Shown here: one piece after another, positions 19,531 through 28,508 of the stretch
How positions within the stretch are numbered: the stretch's first letter is position 1
Layout: every line of letters starts with the position of its first letter
Assembly (NCBI RefSeq): GCF_000425645.1
Contig: NZ_KE384430.1
Location: 124,001 to 188,000 of the forward strand
Direction: 5' to 3'
Length of the DNA: 64,000 nt
DNA from: Gaetbulibacter saemankumensis DSM 17032
Lineage (GTDB): Bacteria > Bacteroidota > Bacteroidia > Flavobacteriales > Flavobacteriaceae
The notes under the pieces: model-generated
What the model was told of the DNA's origin: nothing
Database searches by the model: none
What the model saw: the letters and a program-made list of their open reading frames with translations, nothing else
Program-made: the position numbers and the translations under genes

Positions 19531-19565
19531 TCGGGTGGCAAAAATACAACATTTTTACCACCCGA
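19531..19565 (-). terminator. Hairpin downstream of the small membrane protein gene
   Basis: 15-bp inverted repeat (19531-19545 with 19551-19565, one mismatch), core TCGGGTGG / CCACCCGA, with a 5-nt loop and TTTT following on the minus strand. It lies 113 nt beyond the stop of the pfam04020-like gene and upstream of tig, so it separates those two units. Confidence 0.65.
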
Positions 19566-19677
19566 CAAAGTTTTTAATTGCCTGATTTTATGTGTTTTCC
19601 TTTAAGAAATCGTTTAAGAATGAACCAATTAACTTTAAAAGCGTAGATAGACTGTAAATAAAATCTGAAAAGCTAAA

Positions 19678-20019
19678 TTAATCTTCTTTTAAAAACGAAT
19701 GTAAAATCGACTGAAGTATTGAAAGTAAGACACTAAAAAGCAAGGCTACCCAAATACTACTTACCGAAAATCCGTCGACCAAACTATTTGCAATTAAGAT
19801 AATTAACGCGTTTACTATTAACAGAAATAAACCTAAGGTTAATACGGTTATAGGCAGTGTTAATATTATTAAAATAGGCTTTACAAAGAGATTTAAAATA
19901 GCTAAGATTAAAGCAACCACAATAGCCGTTAAATAACTATCGACCGATACTCCCGACAAAACCTTTGAGAGCACCACAACTGCAAAGGCATTTAATAATA
20001 GTTTGATAAGGTTATTCAT
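19678..20019 (-). CDS. Phage-holin-like small membrane protein (pfam04020 type)
   Basis: 113-residue integral membrane protein with four hydrophobic segments. The pattern NAFAVVVLSKVLSGVSVDSY at the start, followed by LNLFVKPILIILTLPITVLTLGLF, is the signature of the family often annotated phage holin family 4 superfamily IV. The name is historical; it occurs as an ordinary chromosomal gene in many bacteria and there is no phage context here. Function unknown. Same strand as the alpha/beta hydrolase, 60 bp downstream of it. Confidence 0.8.
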   Translation of the reverse strand: MNNLIKLLLNAFAVVVLSKVLSGVSVDSYLTAIVVALILAILNLFVKPILIILTLPITVLTLGLFLLIVNALIILIANSLVDGFSVSSIWVALLFSVLLSILQSILHSFLKED

Positions 20020-20079
20020 GTTGAAATTTTTATTTTAATTATAACTGTTAAAAACTTAAAGTTAGTAAATTATTACAAC

Positions 20080-20844
20080 TTATTTTACAAACCTCATCAC
20101 GGCATCAAAAAAATCCTTCGGGTTTTCGGCATGCAACCAGTGCCCCGCATTAGCAATTGTTATAAGTTCTGCCTTTGGAAAATGGTTACTAATTATTGTT
20201 TCATCGCCTACACCAATATATTCCGAACGGTCACCGCGTAAAAACAAGGTATCACCATCAAAATGAGCATAAGACGGCAAAGCTTCTCCAACCTCTGCTA
20301 CCTCTTCTTTCAGGACTTCAATATTTAAACGCAAACCTAATTGACCTTTTTGAACCCAATATAAATTCTTAAGTAAAAATTGTCGCGTACCTAAATCTGA
20401 TACGTATTCACTTAAAGCTTTATCTGCCTGACCACGGGTTTTAATAACACTAAAATCCAAAGCACTTAATCCGGCTAAAATAGCATCGTGATGCACAGGA
20501 TAAAATCTTGGGGAAATATCGGCAACTATTAATTTAGAAACCAAATCCGGATACTTTGTAGAAAACATCATAGCTGTTTTACCTCCCATAGAATGCCCCA
20601 ACAAGACAACATCTTCCAGTCCCAGCACGTCACAATAATGTTTTAAATCTTCCACCAGTACTTCATAATTAAACTCCTCATCATGAAAACTATGCCCGTG
20701 ATTTCGCTGGTCGACCAAATGCACCTGATACTGATGCTCACTAAATTGCATACCCAAGGTTTTCCAATTATCACTCATTCCCAGAAATCCATGAAGTATA
20801 ATAAAAGGGGCACCTTCTCCTAAAATATTTGAATGTAAAAGCAT
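20080..20844 (-). CDS. Alpha/beta-fold hydrolase (YbfF-like esterase)
   Basis: Serine hydrolase of 254 residues. Oxyanion segment HGFLGMSDNW near residue 18, the VDQRNHGHS loop, nucleophile elbow GHSMGG with S85, and the catalytic His in AGHWLHAENP near the C-terminus are all in place, closely resembling E. coli YbfF. Natural substrate unknown; YbfF-type enzymes cleave short acyl esters and acyl-CoA. Its ATG overlaps the stop codon of pdxJ as TAATG, so the two are translationally coupled. Confidence 0.88.
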   Translation of the reverse strand: MLLHSNILGEGAPFIILHGFLGMSDNWKTLGMQFSEHQYQVHLVDQRNHGHSFHDEEFNYEVLVEDLKHYCDVLGLEDVVLLGHSMGGKTAMMFSTKYPDLVSKLIVADISPRFYPVHHDAILAGLSALDFSVIKTRGQADKALSEYVSDLGTRQFLLKNLYWVQKGQLGLRLNIEVLKEEVAEVGEALPSYAHFDGDTLFLRGDRSEYIGVGDETIISNHFPKAELITIANAGHWLHAENPKDFFDAVMRFVK

Positions 20845-21557
20845 TATTTTAATTTCTGAAGATACATTTGAATAACATTCTCCACACCTAAATACAGACT
20901 CTCTGCAACTAAAGCATGACCAATCGAAACTTCTAATAAGCCAGGGATATTCTCTTTAAAGAACTTTATGTTATCTAAAGATAAATCATGTCCTGCATTT
21001 AAACCTAACCCCAGTTCGTTTGCTAGTTTAGCACTTTCAACGTAGGAATCAATACCCGCTTCATTACCTAAACCATACTCATGTGCAAAACTTTCGGTAT
21101 ATAGCTCAATTCTATCGGTTCCTGTAATTTTCGCACCTTCAATTTGTTCCAAAACAGGATCGACAAAGATAGACGTGCGAATGTTATTATTCTGAAATTC
21201 TTTAATAACATCAATTAAAAAATCTTTATGTTTAATAGTGTCCCAACCCGCATTACTAGTAATAGCATCTTCGGCATCGGGAACCAATGTTACCTGAGTT
21301 GGCTTCACCTCTAAAACCAAATCCATAAAAGACTTAATAGGGTTTCCTTCAATGTTATATTCGGTGTAAACCGCAGGTTTTAAATCGCGGGCATCCTGAT
21401 AGCGAATATGACGCTCGTCTGGCCTAGGATGAATGGTTACCCCTTCGCTACCAAATCGCTGAACATCTTTTGCAAACTGCACAACATTAGGCACATCGCC
21501 ACCTCTAGAGTTTCTTAAAGTTGCTATCTTATTAATATTTACACTTAATTTTGTCAT
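20844..21557 (-). CDS. pdxJ: Pyridoxine 5'-phosphate synthase
   Basis: Last step of DXP-dependent vitamin B6 synthesis: condenses 1-deoxyxylulose 5-phosphate with 3-amino-2-oxopropyl phosphate. 237-residue TIM barrel with the family landmarks LSVNINKIATLRNSRGG, VTIHPRPDERHIR, QVTLVPDAEDAITSNAGWD and AGHDLSLDN, and VSIGHALVAESLYLG near the end. Asn, His and Glu active-site residues lie in these segments. First gene of a two-gene unit with the YbfF-like hydrolase. Confidence 0.96.
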   Translation of the reverse strand: MTKLSVNINKIATLRNSRGGDVPNVVQFAKDVQRFGSEGVTIHPRPDERHIRYQDARDLKPAVYTEYNIEGNPIKSFMDLVLEVKPTQVTLVPDAEDAITSNAGWDTIKHKDFLIDVIKEFQNNNIRTSIFVDPVLEQIEGAKITGTDRIELYTESFAHEYGLGNEAGIDSYVESAKLANELGLGLNAGHDLSLDNIKFFKENIPGLLEVSIGHALVAESLYLGVENVIQMYLQKLK

Positions 21558-21647
21558 GTATTGCTATTTTAAATGACAAAAATACAAAGTAGAAAAGGCT
21601 TATGTACTTTTTTTTTGATTAATTTGCACACTAATACCGAGAGCATA

Positions 21648-22307
21648 ATGAATTTATCTAATTACATTATTAACGATATAAAACCATTAAACAGTAAGAG
21701 TAAAATAAGCGATTTACAATTACTTTTTAATCAGTTAACCTACTCTCATATTCCAGTTGAAGACGATAACAAAATCTACTTGGGATGTCTTTCAGAAACT
21801 GATGCCCATTGTTTTGAAAGTAACAAACATCTGGATGAATATAAATACTCCATAGAAACGTTTTTTGTTCGAGACAGTACGCTGTGGCTGGACGTTTTAG
21901 AAGCCTTTGCTGTAAACTCGACCAATATTATGCCTGTACTTGATAGCAACAACAAGTATTTAGGATACTACGAATTAAACGATATTATTAATCTATTTGG
22001 AGAAACGCCGTTTTTTACCGAATCTGGAGGCATTCTGGTGATTGAAAAAGGCATTAACGACTATTCGCTCAGTGAAGTAAGCCAGATTGTAGAATTAAAT
22101 AACGGGAAAATTCTTGGCGCCTTTATCTCTAAGATGACCAGTGATTTAATTCAGGTTACCTTAAAAATAGAAAGCTCTGGTTTAAATGAAATTATTCAGA
22201 CATTCCGAAGATATAGTTACACCATCGTCTCTGGCCATGAAGAAGACGGCTACTATGAGACACTGAAAGACCGATCGGACTATTTAAATAAATATCTAAA
22301 CATATAA
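21648..22307 (+). CDS. CBS-pair protein with ACT-like C-terminus
   Basis: About 220 residues from the ATG at 21648 (MNLSNYIIND), preferred over an upstream in-frame ATG at 21573 that overlaps the pdxJ promoter region. The N-terminal 120 residues look like a pair of CBS modules (THIPVED-like and NIMPVLDSNNKYLGYYEL segments), usually binding adenine nucleotides. The C-terminal part, beginning ILVIEKGINDYSLSEVSQIVE, has the strand-helix pattern of an ACT-like ligand domain. No catalytic domain. Only 1 nt separates it from nadK, so it may sense a nucleotide and affect NAD(P) or envelope metabolism; this is inference. A TAATTTG box lies at 21620-21626. Confidence 0.82.
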   Translation: MNLSNYIINDIKPLNSKSKISDLQLLFNQLTYSHIPVEDDNKIYLGCLSETDAHCFESNKHLDEYKYSIETFFVRDSTLWLDVLEAFAVNSTNIMPVLDSNNKYLGYYELNDIINLFGETPFFTESGGILVIEKGINDYSLSEVSQIVELNNGKILGAFISKMTSDLIQVTLKIESSGLNEIIQTFRRYSYTIVSGHEEDGYYETLKDRSDYLNKYLNI

Positions 22308-22308
22308 T

Positions 22309-23193
22309 ATGAAAATTGCTGTTTTTGGAAGGTTTTACAACGAAACGACCACCTCGTCTGTTGAACGCCTCTTCACATATTTATTAGAAAAAAATATTGA
22401 AGCCTATATAGAAACGCAATTTTTTAATTTAATCAAAGAGCAATCGCCAAATATTGACGACTATACCTCTTTTAAAACCTTCGACACCCTAGACAAATCT
22501 TTCGATTTATTAGTTAGCGTTGGTGGCGATGGTACCATTTTAAGAGCGAGTACCTTTGTTAAAGACATGAACATCCCTATTATAGGTGTAAATACAGGGC
22601 GTCTTGGCTTTTTAGCTACCATTCAGGTAGACCGAATTGAAAATGCCATTCAAAACATCATAGACGGTAAGTATAAAATATCAGAACGCAGCTTACTATC
22701 TATAGAAACCATTCCAGAAAATAAAGAAATTGCCTGTCTCGATTTCGCACTAAATGAAATTGCTGTGAGTCGAAAGAACACGACTTCTATGATTACGGTA
22801 GACACCCATTTAGATGGTGAGTTCCTTACTTCCTATTGGAGTGACGGGCTCATTATATCAACTCCAACTGGTTCTACAGGTTATTCTTTAAGTTGCGGTG
22901 GCCCAGTAATTACCCCAGGCACTAATAGTTTTGTGCTTACCCCAATCGCTCCTCATAACTTAAGTGCACGACCATTAATCATTCCAGATAGTACCGAAAT
23001 TCAATTAAAGGTTCACGGACGCGAAGAACAGCACCTGGTTTCCCTAGATTCCAGAATTGCCACTTTAGACAACGGAACAATTATAAAAATTAAAAAAGCC
23101 GATTTCAAAATAAAAATGATTGATTTGCTTGATGAAAGCTTTTTAGACACGCTTCGCAAAAAACTTTTATGGGGAGAAGACAACCGCAATTAA
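22309..23193 (+). CDS. nadK: NAD kinase
   Basis: Phosphorylates NAD to NADP. The family signature is clear: GGDGTILRAS at about residues 71-80, GVNTGRLGFLA near 94, and the SPTG-like substrate loop STPTGSTGYSLSCGGP, followed by APHNLSARPL. 294 residues. Follows the CBS/ACT protein with 1 nt between and starts the envelope run to murI. Confidence 0.97.
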   Translation: MKIAVFGRFYNETTTSSVERLFTYLLEKNIEAYIETQFFNLIKEQSPNIDDYTSFKTFDTLDKSFDLLVSVGGDGTILRASTFVKDMNIPIIGVNTGRLGFLATIQVDRIENAIQNIIDGKYKISERSLLSIETIPENKEIACLDFALNEIAVSRKNTTSMITVDTHLDGEFLTSYWSDGLIISTPTGSTGYSLSCGGPVITPGTNSFVLTPIAPHNLSARPLIIPDSTEIQLKVHGREEQHLVSLDSRIATLDNGTIIKIKKADFKIKMIDLLDESFLDTLRKKLLWGEDNRN

Positions 23194-23243
23194 ACAATAA
23201 ATCTTTAGAAAAACTGTTTTAAATTCAGACTATTTACATCAAA

Positions 23244-23275
23244 TTGTAATTGGCTAATCATATTTATTATATTTG
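23244..23275 (+). promoter_or_regulatory. Putative Bacteroidota-type promoter before DUF6089 gene
   Basis: TTG at 23244-23246 and TATATTTG (fits TAnnTTTG) at 23268-23275 with 21 nt between. The start codon lies at 23293, so the leader would be about 10 nt. It would give the envelope run a promoter separate from nadK. Confidence 0.6.
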
Positions 23276-23292
23276 CAATCTTTCGAACATTT

Positions 23293-23979
23293 ATGAAGCA
23301 TTTAATCGTATTGACACTAAGCATTTTAAGCATTGGCTACGGCCAGGCTCAAATTAATGAATTAGGTGTTTTTTTAGGTGGAAGTAATTTTGTTGGTGAC
23401 GTAGGCGCTACCAATTTTATTTCTCCAAGTCAATTTGCCATAGGTGGTATTTACAAATGGAACCGCAGCAAAAGACATTCTTACAGACTATCTGCTATTT
23501 TTACCGAATTACAAGGAATCGACAATAAATCTGAAGACCCAAGACGTATTCAAAGAGGTTACGAGTTTTCTAATGGCATTATTGAAATAGCCGCTGGAAT
23601 CGAATTTACTTTCATCGATTTCGATTTACATTCTGGTGCTCGATCTTCTACACCTTATCTTTTTGGCGGCATAAGTGCAGCTCACCATGACGACACTTAT
23701 TTCGTAAATGGCGTTCAAACTCAAGAAAACACTTCTAGTTGGACCATGGGCATTCCAATGGGGCTTGGTTTTAAATCTAATTTTTTAGGCGATTTGGTGT
23801 TTGCCATAGAAATTGGTGCTCGTTATACTTTTTCAGATGGTTTAGACGGCAGTCTTCCTAAAAAACAAAATTTACAACAATACAGATTTGGCAACATAAA
23901 TAATAACGATTGGTATGTCTTTTCAGGAATAACCCTAACTTACACCTTTGGAGAAAACCCTTGTTATTGTGTGAATTAA
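23293..23979 (+). CDS. DUF6089-type outer-membrane beta-barrel protein
   Basis: 228 residues with a signal peptide ending near GQAQ, then ELGVFLGGSNFVGDVG, a segment typical of the DUF6089 family found directly before uppS-bamA in flavobacteria. Alternating hydrophobic strands and a C-terminal Cys pair (CYC) follow. Probably a small outer-membrane barrel; role unknown, but the constant location beside bamA suggests envelope assembly. uppS starts 3 nt after the stop. Confidence 0.8.
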   Translation: MKHLIVLTLSILSIGYGQAQINELGVFLGGSNFVGDVGATNFISPSQFAIGGIYKWNRSKRHSYRLSAIFTELQGIDNKSEDPRRIQRGYEFSNGIIEIAAGIEFTFIDFDLHSGARSSTPYLFGGISAAHHDDTYFVNGVQTQENTSSWTMGIPMGLGFKSNFLGDLVFAIEIGARYTFSDGLDGSLPKKQNLQQYRFGNINNNDWYVFSGITLTYTFGENPCYCVN

Positions 23980-23982
23980 CAA

Positions 23983-24723
23983 ATGAATTTATTAGAGAAC
24001 ATAAAAGATCATATTTTACCTAAACACATTGCTATTATTATGGATGGCAATGGTCGTTGGGCAAAACAACAAGGATTAATGCGAGTGATTGGTCACGAAA
24101 GTGGCGCAAAATCTGTCAGACAAGTTATTGAAGGCTGTGGCGAATTAGGTATTGAAAATTTAACACTCTACGCCTTTTCTACAGAAAACTGGAAACGACC
24201 AAAATTAGAAGTGCAAACCCTCATGAAGCTTTTAGTGTCTTCACTTAGAAAAGAAATTAAATCACTTCAAGACAACAACATTAAACTCAATGCTATTGGC
24301 AACCTTTCCCTTTTACCTAAAAAGGTACACAAAGAATTGCAAGACGTTATAGAACAGACAAAAAACAACAAAAAACTAACTTTAACACTTGCTTTAAGCT
24401 ACGGTTCGCGAGAAGAAATAACAAATACTGTAAAAGAGATTAGTATTAAAGTTAAAAATAATATAATTTCGCCCGATAAAATTGATGAATTAATTATTAA
24501 TGAGCATCTTTACACGAGTGAGTTACCCGATGTAGATTTGCTTATTAGAACAAGTGGAGAGCAACGCATAAGTAACTTTTTACTATGGCAGATTGCATAT
24601 GCCGAATTATATTTTACTAGTGTATTATGGCCAGACTTTACAAAAGAGCATTTGTATGAAGCCATTAAAGAATATCAAAAAAGAGAACGAAGATTTGGGA
24701 AAACAAGCGAACAACTTAACTAA
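23983..24723 (+). CDS. uppS: Isoprenyl transferase (undecaprenyl diphosphate synthase)
   Basis: Makes the C55 lipid carrier for peptidoglycan and surface polysaccharides. Cis-prenyltransferase signature: HIAIIMDGNGRWAKQQG at residues 15-31 (catalytic Asp in MDGNGRW), GCGELGIENLTLYAFSTENWKRP, and the C-terminal DLLIRTSGEQRISNFLLWQ. 246 residues, the normal length. Its 3' end overlaps any plausible start of bamA. Confidence 0.97.
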   Translation: MNLLENIKDHILPKHIAIIMDGNGRWAKQQGLMRVIGHESGAKSVRQVIEGCGELGIENLTLYAFSTENWKRPKLEVQTLMKLLVSSLRKEIKSLQDNNIKLNAIGNLSLLPKKVHKELQDVIEQTKNNKKLTLTLALSYGSREEITNTVKEISIKVKNNIISPDKIDELIINEHLYTSELPDVDLLIRTSGEQRISNFLLWQIAYAELYFTSVLWPDFTKEHLYEAIKEYQKRERRFGKTSEQLN

Positions 24724-27277
24724 TACTTTATCATTCAAAAATCAAATAAAGTATTTTATAGCGCTATTACTTTTTACTGCTACTATAAATATAACAGCTC
24801 AGGAACTAAATTACAGCGAGGGTAAAAAATATACCCTTGGAAAAATTACTGTATCAGGAAATACAGCCTTTAGTGAGCAAACCATTATTACCTATTCAGG
24901 TTTAAGAAGTGGCACGGAAATGAATATTCCTGGGGAAGCCATTAGCGCGGCAGTTAAAAAACTATGGAACTCGAAATTATTTAGCGATATAGAAGTCTAT
25001 ATTTCGAATATTGAAGGTGATGTCGCGGACCTACAAATCAAACTTTCTGACCTGCCTCAGCTTAACGAACTTAAAATTAACGGCGTTAAAAACTCTAAAA
25101 AAGAAGCTATTATAGACGATAATAAGCTTAAAAAAGGTGTAAAGGTAACAGAGAATTTAATTTCTACTACAAAATATTACCTAACCAACAAATATAAAAA
25201 AGACGGTTTTTTAAATACTAAAGTACACATCAACACCATTGAAATAAAAGATTCTATCGAAACGGCTCGCGTTAATATGGTCCTTAATATTGACAAAGGT
25301 GAAAAGGTGAAAATAGATCATATTAATTTCGATGGAAATAATATTTTAGATGATAAAAAATTAAAAAAGAGCATGAAAAAAACCAAAGAAAAGAAACTTT
25401 GGCGCGTGCTTAAACGTTCAAAATACATCGAAGAAGACTACCAAACGGACTTAGTAAGTTTAGTAGATACCTATAAAGAAAATGGTTATAGGGATGCTCG
25501 TGTTATTTCCGACAGTATCGTTTACAATGATGATAAAACTATATCTCTTAACATTGCTTTAGAAGAAGGTGAAAAATACACCTTTGGTGATATTACTTTC
25601 ATTGGAAACACCGTATATACAGACGAACAATTACACCGTATGCTACGTATCGATAAAGGAGATACCTACAATGGGGTTTTACTTCAGGAGCGTATTGCCG
25701 ACGACACAAAACCAGATGCACAAGATATCACAAACTTATATCAAAATAATGGATACTTATTCTCTAACATTAACCCAGTAGAGGTTAGTGCCGATAATAA
25801 TGTTATCGATATGGAAATTAGAATTACCGAAGGTAAACCTGCATATTTTAATTCGGTATCCGTTGTTGGAAATGATAAAACAAACGACCACGTTATTTAT
25901 CGTGAATTACGTACTCGTCCAGGGCAATTATATAGTAAAGCCAATGTGGTTCGTACCGTTCGTGAATTAGGACAATTAGGCTTTTTTGATGCTCAAGAAA
26001 TCTCACCAAACTTCAACAATCCAAATCCTAACGAAGGAACCATAGATATGGAATATTCTGTAAAAGAAACAGGATCTAGCCAGATTGAATTACAAGGTGG
26101 TTATGGTGGAGGTGGTTTCATTGGAACCTTAGGATTGTCATTCAACAACTTCTCTATTAAAAACATATTTAATAAAGAAGCTTACAAACCAATTCCAATG
26201 GGGGATGGCCAAAAATTAGCCTTACGTTTACAGGCCAGCCGTTTTTACCAAACTTATAGCTTTTCATTTTCTGAACCATGGTTAGGAGGTAAACGCCCAG
26301 TACAATTCTCGACTTCGTTATCGCACACAAAACAGTTCTTATATGACTTTAGAACTGGTAATGCCGACAAATCTAGAAGTTTCAATATCACTGGATTAAC
26401 TGTTGGATTAGCAAAACGTCTATCGGTACCTGATGATTATTTTACCTTATCACAAGCACTAAGTTACCAACGATACGATTTAAATAATTACAATACGGGC
26501 TTATTTACTTTCGGTGATGGTTATGCAAACAACTTATCATACACTGTAGGGTTAAGTAGAAACAATACCAGTGTAGACCCTATATATCCTACCGGCGGTT
26601 CTAATTTTTCTGTAACAGCTAAATTTTCATTACCATATTCGTTATTTGATGGTGTAGACTATCAAGCATTAAAAGATGAATATGACAACCTAGATCGAAC
26701 TAACCCTAACGATTTAGAACGTATGGGAGAAATCGATCAAGAACGTTACCGTTGGTTAGAGTTTTATAAAGTTAATTTCAAAGGTGACTGGTACACGCAA
26801 ATCTTTAAAGATTTAGTATTAAGGCCTAGTGCAGAATTTGGATTCTTAGGAGCTTACAACCAAGCGAGAGGTGTGATTCCTTTTGAAAGATTCTTTTTAG
26901 GAGGTGATGGTCTAGGAACCTATAGTTTAGATGGTAGAGAAGCCATTGCTCTACGTGGATATCCTAATCAATCTCTATCTGATGTTGATGGTGGAAGCAT
27001 TTACAATAAATTCTCTTTAGAATTGAGATACCCTATAACATTAAAAGCATCAGCAAAAATTTATGCTTTAAGTTTTGTTGAAGGTGGTATATCTTACACA
27101 AACTTTAGAGATTACAACCCATTTAATTTAAAGCGTTCGGCAGGTTTAGGTGTTCGTATATTTATGCCTGCATTTGGCTTACTAGGTATCGATTTCGGTC
27201 ATGGTTTCGACCCTATACCAGGAGAAACAGAGCCAAGCGGATGGCAAACGCATTTTATAATTGGGCAACAATTTTAA
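24656..27277 (+). CDS. bamA: Outer-membrane assembly factor BamA
   Basis: Omp85 protein that inserts beta-barrels into the outer membrane. Hydrophobic signal core FIALLLFTATINITAQ, then about five POTRA repeats (for example KYTLGKITVSGNTAFSEQ and GEKYTFGDITFIGNTVYTDEQ), then the 16-strand barrel with GGDGLGTYSLDGREAIALRGYPN, and a C-terminal aromatic (GQQF). The start is uncertain: the frame is open back to 24593, ATG at 24656 gives a signal with an unusually long n-region, and TTG at 24695 gives a shorter one; all overlap uppS, by 68 nt for the ATG at 24656. The barrel and POTRA parts are intact. Confidence 0.95.
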   Translation: MKPLKNIKKENEDLGKQANNLTNTLSFKNQIKYFIALLLFTATINITAQELNYSEGKKYTLGKITVSGNTAFSEQTIITYSGLRSGTEMNIPGEAISAAVKKLWNSKLFSDIEVYISNIEGDVADLQIKLSDLPQLNELKINGVKNSKKEAIIDDNKLKKGVKVTENLISTTKYYLTNKYKKDGFLNTKVHINTIEIKDSIETARVNMVLNIDKGEKVKIDHINFDGNNILDDKKLKKSMKKTKEKKLWRVLKRSKYIEEDYQTDLVSLVDTYKENGYRDARVISDSIVYNDDKTISLNIALEEGEKYTFGDITFIGNTVYTDEQLHRMLRIDKGDTYNGVLLQERIADDTKPDAQDITNLYQNNGYLFSNINPVEVSADNNVIDMEIRITEGKPAYFNSVSVVGNDKTNDHVIYRELRTRPGQLYSKANVVRTVRELGQLGFFDAQEISPNFNNPNPNEGTIDMEYSVKETGSSQIELQGGYGGGGFIGTLGLSFNNFSIKNIFNKEAYKPIPMGDGQKLALRLQASRFYQTYSFSFSEPWLGGKRPVQFSTSLSHTKQFLYDFRTGNADKSRSFNITGLTVGLAKRLSVPDDYFTLSQALSYQRYDLNNYNTGLFTFGDGYANNLSYTVGLSRNNTSVDPIYPTGGSNFSVTAKFSLPYSLFDGVDYQALKDEYDNLDRTNPNDLERMGEIDQERYRWLEFYKVNFKGDWYTQIFKDLVLRPSAEFGFLGAYNQARGVIPFERFFLGGDGLGTYSLDGREAIALRGYPNQSLSDVDGGSIYNKFSLELRYPITLKASAKIYALSFVEGGISYTNFRDYNPFNLKRSAGLGVRIFMPAFGLLGIDFGHGFDPIPGETEPSGWQTHFIIGQQF

Positions 27278-27316
27278 TTTTGGCACGATATTTTCTAATC
27301 ATTATTTGAATACGAA

Positions 27317-27350
27317 TTGAAATTTTTAAAATTAAATTTCGTTAATTTTG
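27317..27350 (+). promoter_or_regulatory. Putative promoter before the ompH pair
   Basis: TTG at 27317-27319 and TAATTTTG (TAnnTTTG) at 27343-27350, spaced 23 nt, about 90 nt before the ATG of the first ompH gene, in the 164-bp gap after bamA. Confidence 0.55.
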
Positions 27351-27441
27351 AAGAGACAATTCGAAAAGTGACAGAAAACAAACCAATCATCTGTCGGTTT
27401 TTAGAATTTATAAGTCAATAAATTATAAAAATAACTAATAG

Positions 27442-28473
27442 ATGAAAAACAACGTTCTTTTTTTACTGACCATAGTTTTCATAGGATGCCTATATACCCA
27501 ATCTCATGCGCAACGTGGTGTAAGGATTGCTTATATAGATACCGAGTATATTTTAGAAAATATTCCAGAATACCAAGAAGCTACGATTCAATTAAATCAG
27601 AAAGCAGATAAATGGAAAAATGAAATTACAGCTCAACTGAATGCTATAGAACAAAAGCGTAAAGATTTAAGTAATGAGAAGGCCTTGTTAACGCCTGAAC
27701 TCATAGAAGAGCGCGAAGAAGATATTGCTTTTGAAGAAAAAGAAATATTAGACTATCAGCAAAAAAGATTTGGTCCAAATGGCGATTTGTTCATTCAAAA
27801 AAAACAACTCATGCAGCCTATCCAAGATCAAATTTTTGCAGCGGTTCAAGATATGGCTTCTGGTAGACAATATGATTTTATTTTCGATAAATCATCAGAT
27901 GCCGTGATGCTATATTCGGCCAAGCAATTTGATTTAAGCGATCGTATAATAAGAAGTATTACAAGAACAGCTAAACGTACACAGGCACAATCCAGAGCGG
28001 AGCGTAAAGCTGCAGAATCCGAAGAATTGGTTCCTGAAATCAATTACGAATTGGAGGCACGCGAAAAAGCTTTAGAAGAAAAACGTGAAGAAAGAGAAAG
28101 CGCCATTGAGAAACGTCGTCGTGAAATTTTAGAGGCTCGAGAAGCTAGGAAAAAGGAGGCCGAAGACAAACGTCAAAAAATATTAGAAGAACGTGAAAAA
28201 GCAAGACAGGCTAAATTAGATGCTCGTAATAATGTTTCAGAAAACAATACTGAAAAATTGAGCGATACCAAAGTCGTAGAAACTGAAGTAAACGCTAAAA
28301 CTGTCGAGACAAAACCAGCTGAAGAAACAAAAACACGAGAACAATTAATTGAAGAAAACAGACAACGAAAACTAAAGGAAAGAGAAGACCGTAAAAAAGA
28401 ATTAGAAGAACGAAGACAAAAAATATTAGAAGAAAGACAACGAGTTAGAGATAGCTTAAATAACAAAAATTAA
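27442..28473 (+). CDS. OmpH/Skp-like periplasmic chaperone with long charged tail
   Basis: Signal peptide ends at about residue 23 (SHAQ). Residues 25-175 form an OmpH/Skp domain (IAYIDTEYILENIPEYQEA, coiled coil, then YDFIFDKSSDAVMLYSAK). Beyond the usual end there are about 165 extra residues made almost wholly of Lys, Arg and Glu with repeats such as RRQKILEER and DKRQKILEER, broken by a Thr/Val-rich stretch near 270-300. This looks like a long charged helix or coiled coil. Skp trimers carry unfolded outer-membrane proteins to BamA; location after bamA and before a normal OmpH supports that. Confidence 0.9.
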   Translation: MKNNVLFLLTIVFIGCLYTQSHAQRGVRIAYIDTEYILENIPEYQEATIQLNQKADKWKNEITAQLNAIEQKRKDLSNEKALLTPELIEEREEDIAFEEKEILDYQQKRFGPNGDLFIQKKQLMQPIQDQIFAAVQDMASGRQYDFIFDKSSDAVMLYSAKQFDLSDRIIRSITRTAKRTQAQSRAERKAAESEELVPEINYELEAREKALEEKREERESAIEKRRREILEAREARKKEAEDKRQKILEEREKARQAKLDARNNVSENNTEKLSDTKVVETEVNAKTVETKPAEETKTREQLIEENRQRKLKEREDRKKELEERRQKILEERQRVRDSLNNKN

Positions 28474-28508
28474 CAATTTATAACACATTAAATACAATTA
28501 ACAGAAAA

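Noticed and set aside
19678-20019. Prophage remnant suggested by the holin-like family name
   Set aside because: No integrase, structural phage genes or att repeats nearby; the family is an ordinary chromosomal membrane protein.
27351-27441. Short inverted repeats in the leader of the first ompH gene as a riboregulator
   Set aside because: Only 5-bp stems (GACAG / CTGTC and AAACC / GGTTT) that overlap each other; too short to support a claim.
28173-28466. Ser/Phe-rich open frame antisense to the ompH tail
   Set aside because: Its composition is the mirror of Lys/Arg/Glu codons; no start signal or family likeness.
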